Source of the DNA: Bacteroidales bacterium UBA4621
GTDB taxonomy: Bacteria; Bacteroidota; Bacteroidia; Bacteroidales; Paludibacteraceae
Length of the DNA: 16,317 bases
NCBI GenBank assembly: GCA_002387325.1
Contig: DGIN01000027.1
Coordinates: 1,707 to 18,023, forward strand
Direction: 5' to 3'
A program made the position numbers and the translations under genes. This document shows, piece after piece, positions 1-5,960 of this stretch. Below the pieces are notes generated by a model, which was given only the letters and a program-made list of their open reading frames with translations, was not told the DNA's origin and ran no database searches. How positions within the stretch are numbered: position 1 is the stretch's first letter; every line of letters begins with the position of its first letter.

Positions 1-636
1 GTAGAGATCAAGGTGCTGCAAGGCGAGCGTCCTATGGCTGCCCAGAACAAGCAGATCGGTATCTTCCACCTCGACGGTATTATGCCGGCACACCGTGGCG
101 AACCGCAGATTGAGGTAACGTTCGATATTGATGCCAACGGTATTCTGAACGTAACCGCAAAAGACAAGGCTACGGGCAAAGAGCAGAAGATCCGTATCGA
201 GGCTTCGAGCGGCTTGAGCGAGGAAGAAATCAAGCGTATGAAGGCTGAGGCAGAGGCTAACGCCGAAGCAGACAAACGCGAGAAAGAGCGTGTGGACAAA
301 CTCAACAAAGCCGACGCTACTATCTTCCAAACCGAGAAGCAACTTGCCGAACTGGGCGACAAACTGCCTGCCGACAAGAAGGCTCCTATAGAGGAAGCAC
401 TCAAGAACCTGAAAGAGGCTTACGAGAAGAAGGACGCCGACGCTTGCGAGGCTGCCAACAACGCACTGATGACTGCATTCCAGGCTGCAAGTGCTGAGAT
501 GTACAACGCACAGAATAATGCAGGAGCAGGTGCTACCAACGCAGACTTCAGCGGTGCACAAAACAACGGTAGTTCTTCCAACTCGGGCAACAACGACGGC
601 GGTGCCGAAGATGTTGACTTCGAGGAAGTGAAATAA
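1..636 (+). CDS. dnaK: Chaperone protein DnaK (Hsp70), C-terminal part, 5' truncated by window edge
   Basis: This is the 3' end of the ATP-driven Hsp70 chaperone that binds unfolded cytosolic polypeptides together with DnaJ and GrpE. The reading frame is open from base 1 (VEIKVLQGERPMA...), so the gene starts outside the window and about 211 residues remain. They cover the second half of the beta-sandwich substrate-binding domain (GIFHLDGIMPAHRGEPQIEV, then DIDANGILNVTAKDKATGKE), the helical lid starting near SSGLSEEEIKRMKAEAEANA, and a low-complexity Asn/Gly/Ser/Ala linker ending in the acidic tail EDVDFEEVK. By comparison with E. coli DnaK, roughly the first 440 residues, including the whole ATPase domain, are missing because of the cut. 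The stop (TAA) is followed 25 bp later by a strong hairpin terminator. No dnaJ or grpE follows; the next gene is convergent. Confidence 0.97.
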   Translation, partial: VEIKVLQGERPMAAQNKQIGIFHLDGIMPAHRGEPQIEVTFDIDANGILNVTAKDKATGKEQKIRIEASSGLSEEEIKRMKAEAEANAEADKREKERVDKLNKADATIFQTEKQLAELGDKLPADKKAPIEEALKNLKEAYEKKDADACEAANNALMTAFQAASAEMYNAQNNAGAGATNADFSGAQNNGSSSNSGNNDGGAEDVDFEEVK

Positions 637-660
637 CAATGCCTAACGCATAAAAACAGA

Positions 661-695
661 AAAGGCTGTCTGACGAAAATCAGACAGCCTTTTTT
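661..695. terminator. Bidirectional rho-independent terminator between dnaK and mtgA
   Basis: A perfect 13-bp stem (AAAGGCTGTCTGA at 661-673, TCAGACAGCCTTT at 680-692) closes a 6-base loop and runs into six T residues (690-695) on the + strand. On the minus strand the A-rich flank at 655-663 supplies a U-rich tail. It therefore probably ends dnaK from the left and mtgA from the right, whose stop codon lies only 6 bp from the T-run. Confidence 0.92.
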
Positions 696-700
696 GTTGT

Positions 701-1315
701 TTATCTGCAGCGGATTGGTTGGCACAATGGGCATGGAATGATACGCACCAATTGACCGATTTGCGCAGACGAAAACGCCTCGGCAGAGTGCCCGAAATAG
801 TATTGTGAAGCGGCTTCCACTCCGTAGATACCCTCTCCCAACTCAATGACATTCAGATAAACCTCCAATATACGTTCTTTTCCCCACAGAAACTCAATCA
901 GAACAGTGAAATAAGCCTCGAAAGCCTTGCGGATATACGTCCGTGCAGGTGTGCAAAAGACATTCTTGGCAGTCTGCTGCGAGATAGAACTTCCTCCGCG
1001 CACAATATGTCCATTAGCCTGATTGATATGATAAGCCGAAGCGATGGCATCTATGTCGAAACCATAATGCTCGAAGAAACGCGCATCTTCGCTATCCACC
1101 ACCGCCTTTATCAACTCCGGCGAGATGTCTTCTATAGGAGTCCATTGCTGTTGGATAGGCAGCATATATCCCTGCCGGCGTGCCTCCGACTGCCGGATCA
1201 GCATAAGCGGAGTCAGCCTGACGGGAAAGAAACGATAGTAGAGTACCAAACCAACTGATGACAGCAGGAATGCTGTCATCAGGGTGAAAATTAGTTTAAC
1301 GAATCGGTTTGCCAT
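701..1315 (-). CDS. mtgA: Monofunctional biosynthetic peptidoglycan transglycosylase (GT51)
   Basis: The enzyme polymerises lipid II into glycan strands at the outer face of the inner membrane. The 204-residue product has an N-terminal membrane anchor (about residues 6-27) and then the GT51 fold. Visible motifs are SEDARFFEHYGFDID with the catalytic Glu at residue 76, RGGSSISQQTAKNVF, the basic KAFEAYFTVLIEFLWGKERI segment, and EVYLNVIELGEGIYGVEAAS followed by YYFG. No penicillin-binding transpeptidase domain follows, which fits MtgA. I chose the ATG at 1313-1315 because it directly precedes the anchor; it lies inside the end of the upstream WG-repeat gene (20-bp overlap), suggesting translational coupling. 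The protein ends soon after the IIPCPL segment (the usual PNP-like region), leaving it about 40 residues shorter than E. coli MtgA (242 aa). This may be natural or a late truncation. Confidence 0.9.
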   Translation of the reverse strand: MANRFVKLIFTLMTAFLLSSVGLVLYYRFFPVRLTPLMLIRQSEARRQGYMLPIQQQWTPIEDISPELIKAVVDSEDARFFEHYGFDIDAIASAYHINQANGHIVRGGSSISQQTAKNVFCTPARTYIRKAFEAYFTVLIEFLWGKERILEVYLNVIELGEGIYGVEAASQYYFGHSAEAFSSAQIGQLVRIIPCPLCQPIRCR

Positions 1316-2354
1316 GATCGTCAATAAGCGTTCCGAAGCGGCTGTAACCATCGCCGAATGAGGCGAAGAAAATATGCTGCGTTTGCGCTTCAATGTTGTT
1401 AAAAAGCGGGGGTGTCAGGACGTGATAGTTTCTACTCATAAGCCCGCATTTGCCATTATAATCCGTATATACATAACAATTGGTTTCTTCATAAATATCA
1501 TGGTCGTCGGCATCTTTGCGATGGGTATTGTAGGTCAGTTCCTCTATCTGCTTGAAGATAATCTCATACACCAGTTTGCCCTGATAATCAAACAGATGCT
1601 GGATACCATTATACTCGGTTGCGATAATACCCTCCGACCAATCAATCTCAACGGATTTGTAATTCCCCATAAGGATGGTATCCAACTGAAAAGAATAGAC
1701 TATACATTGTTCCTCACGCTTGGTATTATAAAAACTATGCTGATAATCCCGTTCTATAGATGTATATTGCGGCTCTAATATCCACCTGGCAGCCGTATCC
1801 ATCATTCCATAGAGATTGTCGTCCATTTCCACAATCAGGCTTCCCCGGTAGAAAAGCAACTCATACTGGTCGTGATAGGGCAGTCCCTTAGGTGTAAGCA
1901 AAGAACCGTCGCGGCGGAATATATAGATGCTGTCGTTCTTCACCATAACTCCCCTGTCGGAACTGAATATCCACGCTTTATCATAGTCGAAAGGAGTAAG
2001 CAGGCGTGCCGTATTGAGGTTGACGTACGCCCGTTTCTTATCCCGAGCCACTACTGCGATAGAATCGTCTCCGGCTATATACAACCAAGAGATGCTGTCA
2101 AGCAAGACTTTTCCTGTAGCGGGGTCGTAGATATGCGCACCGGGCTTATAGCGCAAGCCTTCTGAGCCTATCTCTTCCCCGTATAATTGGCGTGCAATAG
2201 GTTTACGACAAGAGCGGATTGTACCGAATACCGCCGAAAACAATGCGATGATAACTATACCTGCACACACACAGGCTATCGGACGCTTGCCCAAGATATG
2301 TCTTTTGGATTTCAGTGTCTGCCACCACGATGAGATGTATTGTTTTACTTTCAT
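1296..2354 (-). CDS. Membrane-anchored WG-repeat-like protein of unknown function
   Basis: The 352-residue product starts with a short basic cytosolic segment, a single transmembrane helix near residues 25-44, and a long extracytoplasmic region. That region holds degenerate beta-repeats of the WG (KWG) type: NLYGMMDTAARWILEPQYTSI, NGIQHLFDYQGKLVYE and NGKCGLMSRNYHVLTPPLFNNI, with the last one, RFGTLIDDHGKPI, ending at the C terminus. WG repeats form beta structures with no known catalytic role, so I assign no function. The frame is open further upstream to 2468, but that part would run through the hairpin and promoter of the intergenic region; the ATG at 2352-2354 sits 27 bp downstream of a TACCTTTG element and is the better start. 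The gene overlaps mtgA by 20 bp, so the two are probably co-translated and may both act in the periplasm. Confidence 0.78.
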   Translation of the reverse strand: MKVKQYISSWWQTLKSKRHILGKRPIACVCAGIVIIALFSAVFGTIRSCRKPIARQLYGEEIGSEGLRYKPGAHIYDPATGKVLLDSISWLYIAGDDSIAVVARDKKRAYVNLNTARLLTPFDYDKAWIFSSDRGVMVKNDSIYIFRRDGSLLTPKGLPYHDQYELLFYRGSLIVEMDDNLYGMMDTAARWILEPQYTSIERDYQHSFYNTKREEQCIVYSFQLDTILMGNYKSVEIDWSEGIIATEYNGIQHLFDYQGKLVYEIIFKQIEELTYNTHRKDADDHDIYEETNCYVYTDYNGKCGLMSRNYHVLTPPLFNNIEAQTQHIFFASFGDGYSRFGTLIDDHGKPIR

Positions 2355-2381
2355 ACTGACCCTTGATTTTTGTTTATGCTG

Positions 2382-2416
2382 CAAAGGTAGCACAAATGCA
2401 TCATATGGAAAACAAT
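2382..2416 (-). promoter_or_regulatory. Probable Bacteroidetes promoter for the WG-repeat/mtgA pair
   Basis: On the minus strand a TACCTTTG element (2389-2382) matches the Bacteroidetes -7 consensus TAnnTTTG exactly. About 22-23 bp upstream lies a TTG/TTGTTTT stretch (2416-2410) that only approximates the TTTG -33 box. The predicted transcript would have a leader of about 20 bases before the ATG at 2354. Confidence 0.55.
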
Positions 2417-2441
2417 TATACAAGGGGTTGTACAAAACACC

Positions 2442-2479
2442 AAACAGGCTGTATGAAAATGCGTTCATACAGCCTGTTT
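2442..2479. terminator. Hairpin terminator downstream of the LytTR operon
   Basis: A perfect 16-bp inverted repeat (AAACAGGCTGTATGAA at 2442-2457, TTCATACAGCCTGTTT at 2464-2479) with a 6-base loop lies 18 bp past the stop of the glycosidase-like gene at 2498. On the minus strand it is followed by a U-rich but interrupted tail (GGTGTTTTG). It sits between two same-strand transcription units, just upstream of the next promoter. Confidence 0.8.
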
Positions 2480-2497
2480 TGTACTATAGAGAAAGTC

Positions 2498-3385
2498 TTA
2501 CTGCCAAACAATAAAGGAGACGTTCTTGTAGATTTGCGTTTGCCAATCTCCTTCCTGCGTATGCGTAGCGGTTCCATTAATATCCATATACCAGCCTATG
2601 GAGGTGCTTCCGGTCAGGTATATGGCATTGGCTACTCCGATGTCCACCAATGCTTGTGCGAAATCGTGCATCGATTCCCGCGTAATGGTTTCGGCAACAA
2701 TCACACAGCCTTCCACCTCGCACAATGCACGACGGACAGACTTCGTTTTCAATTCGTTCTCCACCAGTTGCCCCCTATCCACCAACGGGTACTGGCGGAA
2801 GAAATCCCCATTACGTTCGGTGGCTTTTTCAAAGAGCGGCGAATTGTCCGCCACCCCGATGGTAACCGTACTGTCAATGATGGCACAATACCCCCGTTTG
2901 CTCAACCCCCAACTGAGCGGTTTGCCTTGCAAGACAAACGCCCCCACAATCTTGTGGTTATCCCTGCGGACATCTGCGGCTTGAAACAGCAATACGATGT
3001 CGGCAGTATCACGCAGACAATCATATCCTACCGCCAAATGCGGCGTAGTATGCAGCGGACGCATAAGCCGCAACGGAATATCGTTGACAATGGTGTCATA
3101 GACAAGTGTACCACGTACTGTAACGGTATCTCCCTCCGCTATCCATTTGCGTAGGGGGCGTGGTTGCACAGGCTGTTCCTCCGGATCAAACACACCTTCA
3201 ACAATATCCTGATTGGGGGCAATAGAAGCACCTGACACGGCAAAAAGTACAATGCCTGCAACGATAATAATCACTGCCAGAAATCCACAGAGCCACCAGA
3301 CCCAATGCCGTTTGTGCCGAGGGTACCCCTTCTGATTCGGATTGCCACCGATAATGCGTATCTCGTTATCTTCAATTTCTTTCAT
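2498..3385 (-). CDS. Membrane-anchored phosphodiester-glycosidase-like (NAGPA/DUF2233-type) protein
   Basis: The 295-residue product has a charged cytosolic start, one transmembrane helix (about residues 28-49), a 50-residue linker and an extracytoplasmic domain. The domain shows the layout of the NAGPA family: ILLFQ-like strand VLLFQAADVRRDN (131-143), GAFVLQGKPLSWGLSKRGYC (148-167), RRALCEVEG (218-226) and DFAQALVDIGVANAIYLTGS (241-260). NAGPA proteins cleave phosphodiester-linked sugars in animals; bacterial members are poorly characterised. The family's usual LDGGGS-like motif is here LTGSTS, lacking the acidic residue, so activity is uncertain. I prefer the ATG at 3383-3385; a TTG six codons earlier (3403) is in frame. 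The start overlaps the LytTR gene by 14 bp, indicating an operon. Its start also argues for co-regulation with that regulator. Confidence 0.65.
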   Translation of the reverse strand: MKEIEDNEIRIIGGNPNQKGYPRHKRHWVWWLCGFLAVIIIVAGIVLFAVSGASIAPNQDIVEGVFDPEEQPVQPRPLRKWIAEGDTVTVRGTLVYDTIVNDIPLRLMRPLHTTPHLAVGYDCLRDTADIVLLFQAADVRRDNHKIVGAFVLQGKPLSWGLSKRGYCAIIDSTVTIGVADNSPLFEKATERNGDFFRQYPLVDRGQLVENELKTKSVRRALCEVEGCVIVAETITRESMHDFAQALVDIGVANAIYLTGSTSIGWYMDINGTATHTQEGDWQTQIYKNVSFIVWQ

Positions 3386-3746
3386 TGTCTTGATTATGAT
3401 CAAACCAGTCTTTAAGCGTTTTTAGTGCTTCCTTTCCTGCCGAGAAGGTATGTCTGTTCTGCTGTATATCCACCAAAATCAATTGTTGCTTGGGAACATT
3501 GATATAATAGACAGCGTTACTATTGATAATCAGGCTTTTGCCTACGCGGATAAAAGTCTGCCCGATCTGTGGCAGTTGGTCGGCAATCAAACGTTCCAAC
3601 TGACCGAGTTGCAGGGTAACCATCCGCAGTTCATTACCTGTCTGGAATATAGTGGAATAGTTGCCATCCGCAACAATACAAACAATGTGCCGTGCGGCAA
3701 TACGCACGAGGTCATTACTTGTTGATATGATTAGGTAACCATCCAT
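3372..3746 (-). CDS. Stand-alone LytTR-domain DNA-binding protein
   Basis: The 124-residue product is essentially one LytTR domain, a beta-sheet DNA-binding module usually fused to a response-regulator receiver. Visible features are the start DLVRIAARHIVCIVADGNYS (residues 12-31), LGQLERLIADQLPQIGQTFIR and then VGKSLIINSNAVYYIN (68-83), which is the typical F-x-R-x-x-x-S-x-x-x-N core. No receiver, sensor or membrane segment precedes it. The ATG at 3744-3746 is the only start compatible with the domain; it lies just 7 bases after the -7 promoter element, so the mRNA is probably leaderless. The gene overlaps the next one by 14 bp. Its likely targets are unknown; autoregulation of this two-gene operon or control of the divergent flavodoxin gene are reasonable guesses. 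Confidence 0.88.
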   Translation of the reverse strand: MDGYLIISTSNDLVRIAARHIVCIVADGNYSTIFQTGNELRMVTLQLGQLERLIADQLPQIGQTFIRVGKSLIINSNAVYYINVPKQQLILVDIQQNRHTFSAGKEALKTLKDWFDHNQDNERN

Positions 3747-3753
3747 TGAGGTG

Positions 3754-3785
3754 CAAAGGTAAGAATTTATTCGCAGATACACAAA
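3754..3785 (-). promoter_or_regulatory. Bacteroidetes sigma-A-type promoter of the LytTR operon
   Basis: The minus strand shows TTTG (3785-3782), a 20-bp spacer and TACCTTTG (3761-3754), an exact match to the -33/-7 consensus of this phylum. Transcription should begin within a few bases of the ATG at 3746. Confidence 0.82.
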
Positions 3786-3854
3786 TTAAAAATAAAAAAG
3801 CAACTACCCTGATTACGGAACGGAGTACCTGCATCACGCTTTTTGCGGCGGGCA

Positions 3855-3886
3855 TTTGGGAGATACAGGAATTATTCGTAAATTTG
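3855..3886 (+). promoter_or_regulatory. Bacteroidetes sigma-A-type promoter of the flavodoxin gene
   Basis: TTTG (3855-3858), a 20-bp spacer and TAAATTTG (3879-3886) match the consensus exactly. The predicted leader is AT-rich and about 75-80 bases long. An inverted pair AAAAAGC (3795-3801) and GCTTTTT (3838-3844) lies just upstream between this promoter and the divergent LytTR promoter; it could be an operator but the 36-base gap makes this weak. Confidence 0.8.
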
Positions 3887-3969
3887 CAGCATAAAAAAGT
3901 ATCACTGTGAAAAACAACCTATTAAACCACGCATAAACGTATAAACTTATCAACTAATAAACTATAAAT

Positions 3970-4494
3970 ATGAAACATTTAATTCTAACAATCGTAACAA
4001 TTATGGCTATTTCGAGTATGAATGCAGCCGACAAAGTGCTGGTTGCATATTTCTCCGCCACGGGAACAACCAAAGCGGTGGCAGAACAGATTGCGCTCGC
4101 TTCGGGCGGCGAACTGATGGCGATTGAGCCGGTGCAGCCCTACACATCGGCAGACCTGAACTGGCAGGACAAGAAGTCGCGCAGCACGGTAGAGATGAAC
4201 GACGAGAGTGCACGCCCCGCCATCCAAAAGACCAAAGAGAACTTGGACGGATACACTACCGTGTATGTCGGGTTCCCCGTCTGGTGGTACGTGGCACCGC
4301 GTATTATCAACACGTTCCTTGAGGCATACGATTTCAGCGGCAAGACCATTATCCCCTTTGCCACCTCGGGCGGAAGCGGCATTGCAGGCTGCACCAAAGC
4401 CCTGCGCAAGACCTACCCCAACCTGCACATCGAGGACGGCAAACTGCTGAACCAGACCTCGTATGAGGAAATCCAAGCGTGGGTAAAACGATAA
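3970..4494 (+). CDS. Exported flavodoxin-family protein
   Basis: Flavodoxins are FMN-binding electron carriers. The 174-residue product has a cleavable-looking signal peptide (MKHLILTIVTIMAISSMNAA), followed at once by the flavodoxin core. The phosphate-binding loop is AYFSATGTTKAVAE (residues 26-39), and further family features are TVYVGFPVWWYVAPRIINTF around residues 96-115 and the IIPFATSGGSGI strand-loop. This arrangement resembles the flavodoxin_4-like group found in anaerobes. A lipobox cysteine is absent from the signal peptide, so a soluble periplasmic location is likely. If the export is real the partner redox protein is unknown, since cytosolic flavodoxins serve ferredoxin-type roles. 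The gene is monocistronic, with its own exact-consensus promoter and a terminator 34 bp after the stop. Confidence 0.9.
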   Translation: MKHLILTIVTIMAISSMNAADKVLVAYFSATGTTKAVAEQIALASGGELMAIEPVQPYTSADLNWQDKKSRSTVEMNDESARPAIQKTKENLDGYTTVYVGFPVWWYVAPRIINTFLEAYDFSGKTIIPFATSGGSGIAGCTKALRKTYPNLHIEDGKLLNQTSYEEIQAWVKR

Positions 4495-4528
4495 CCCCCA
4501 CCATAGCCCCGCTTGGCGATAAAAAGAG

Positions 4529-4560
4529 AAAGGATTGTCCATCGGCGGCAATCCTTTTTT
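4529..4560. terminator. Rho-independent terminator of the flavodoxin gene, shared by the convergent CoA-transferase unit
   Basis: A 9-bp stem (AAAGGATTG at 4529-4537, CAATCCTTT at 4549-4557) with an 11-base loop ends in a T-run (4555-4560). On the minus strand the flank reads as CTCTTTTT, so it can also stop transcription arriving from the CoA-transferase gene, whose stop is at 4640. The 79 bases between hairpin and that stop show nothing else of note. Confidence 0.83.
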
Positions 4561-4639
4561 CGTCCCGACCGTGACGGTTTAGAATACAGGGTACGAAAAA
4601 CAGGAACTTTTACAGAATAAGCACTACGCTGTCTTTCTG

Positions 4640-5941
4640 TCATTTGAGACGTAGGAAACCGATGCCGAATCGCTCTACGGCAGCACGCTCCAGGTCTTCG
4701 CGCACAGAGGGATCGGCTATAGAAATGAGCAGTTTGGCGCGCTCCATAACCGGCTTGTTGCGCAGATAGACAATACCGTGCTCCGTGGCAATATATTGTG
4801 CCTGAAAACGGGTGGTAACCACCCCTGCACCGGGCGCAAGGTGCGAAACGATCTTTGACTTGCCTTTGGTGGTGAGACTCGGAAGGGCAATAAAGCATTT
4901 GCCACCCTCGGACAATGCGGCACCATACATAAAATCATGCTGCCCACCGACACCGGAGATAATGGTATCGCCTATAGAATCAGCACAGATCTGCCCTGTC
5001 AAGTCCACTTCTATGGCTGAATTGATAGCCATAGCGCGGGGGTTTTGGCGTATGATTTGCGGGTCGTTGGTATAGGCTACGTCATAGATTTCCACCTCCC
5101 TGTTGTGATCCAGATAGTCATACAGTTGGCGGGAACCGAGAACAAGACTGCCCACACTCTTGCCAGGGCGGATTTTCTTCAGCGAGTTATCGATAACACC
5201 GCTGCGGATAAGCGGCAGTACACCGTCGGTGATAGCCTCGGTATGCAGACCGAGGTGCTTGTGGTTGCGCAGGGCATTGATGACAGCATTGGGAATGCCC
5301 CCCACACCTATTTGGAGCGTTGCGCCATCGGGTATCTCGGCAGCAATAAAATTGCCGATACGGGTATCTATATCAGAGGGAGTAGGTGTCGGCACTTCGA
5401 TGAGCGGTTCGTCCACACGGCAGACTGCGTCCAGACGGGAGATATGTATCTTGGCATCGCCCTGCGTATGGGGCATATACCTGTTCATCTGGGCGATACG
5501 CACTTTGGCACATTCCGCTCCTGAATAGATAATATCTGCCGAGATACCAAACGAGCAATAACCTTCCTCATCGGGGGTACTGACTTGCATAAACGCTACA
5601 TCTACAGGTATCTGTCCGCTGCGGAACAGGAACGGCACTTCCCCCAAGAAAGCAGGGATGGTGTCTGCCACCCCCTCGCGCATAGCACGGCGGAGATTAT
5701 TCGGCACAAAAATAGACTGCGCCTTGAAAGAGTCCATCAGTTCGCGTTTGGCATAGGGTGCGTCCTCGGGATGTACCCCGAAGCCGGAGACAAGGCGCAC
5801 ATCGCGCAGTTCGGCAGCACGGTCGGTCAGCGCACGGAGCAGCGCCATAGGGATAGATGTGGAGCCTTGCACGACAATGGTATCACCGCTTTTTACCAGT
5901 TGCACCGCCTCGGCGGCAGTCATATATTGGTTTGTTTCCAT
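4640..5941 (-). CDS. Acetyl-CoA hydrolase / 4-hydroxybutyrate-type CoA transferase
   Basis: The 433-residue, cytosolic enzyme belongs to the family that moves CoA between acetyl-CoA and acids such as 4-hydroxybutyrate, butyrate or propionate. The N-terminal half shows QGSTSIPMALLRALTD (25-40) and VDVAFMQVSTPDEEGYCSFG (113-132). The C-terminal half shows the CoA-binding GVGGIPNAV (212-220), the strand HTEAITDG with the probable catalytic Glu at residue 235 (about the position of Glu238 in the Clostridium aminobutyricum enzyme), and SGVGGQHDFMYGA. The length is typical for the family. The gene follows the aminotransferase after only 19 bp, so the two are probably co-transcribed and may serve amino-acid fermentation or short-chain acid formation. 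The acid substrate cannot be read from the sequence, so I give no gene symbol. Confidence 0.92.
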   Translation of the reverse strand: METNQYMTAAEAVQLVKSGDTIVVQGSTSIPMALLRALTDRAAELRDVRLVSGFGVHPEDAPYAKRELMDSFKAQSIFVPNNLRRAMREGVADTIPAFLGEVPFLFRSGQIPVDVAFMQVSTPDEEGYCSFGISADIIYSGAECAKVRIAQMNRYMPHTQGDAKIHISRLDAVCRVDEPLIEVPTPTPSDIDTRIGNFIAAEIPDGATLQIGVGGIPNAVINALRNHKHLGLHTEAITDGVLPLIRSGVIDNSLKKIRPGKSVGSLVLGSRQLYDYLDHNREVEIYDVAYTNDPQIIRQNPRAMAINSAIEVDLTGQICADSIGDTIISGVGGQHDFMYGAALSEGGKCFIALPSLTTKGKSKIVSHLAPGAGVVTTRFQAQYIATEHGIVYLRNKPVMERAKLLISIADPSVREDLERAAVERFGIGFLRLK

Positions 5942-5960
5942 AGTTTTTCAGAGCAAAAGT

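Noticed and set aside
2363..3154. A 263-codon open frame on the + strand opposite the glycosidase-like gene.
   Set aside because: It crosses the promoter and hairpin at 2382-2479 and lies antisense to a gene with a clear transmembrane helix and domain pattern.
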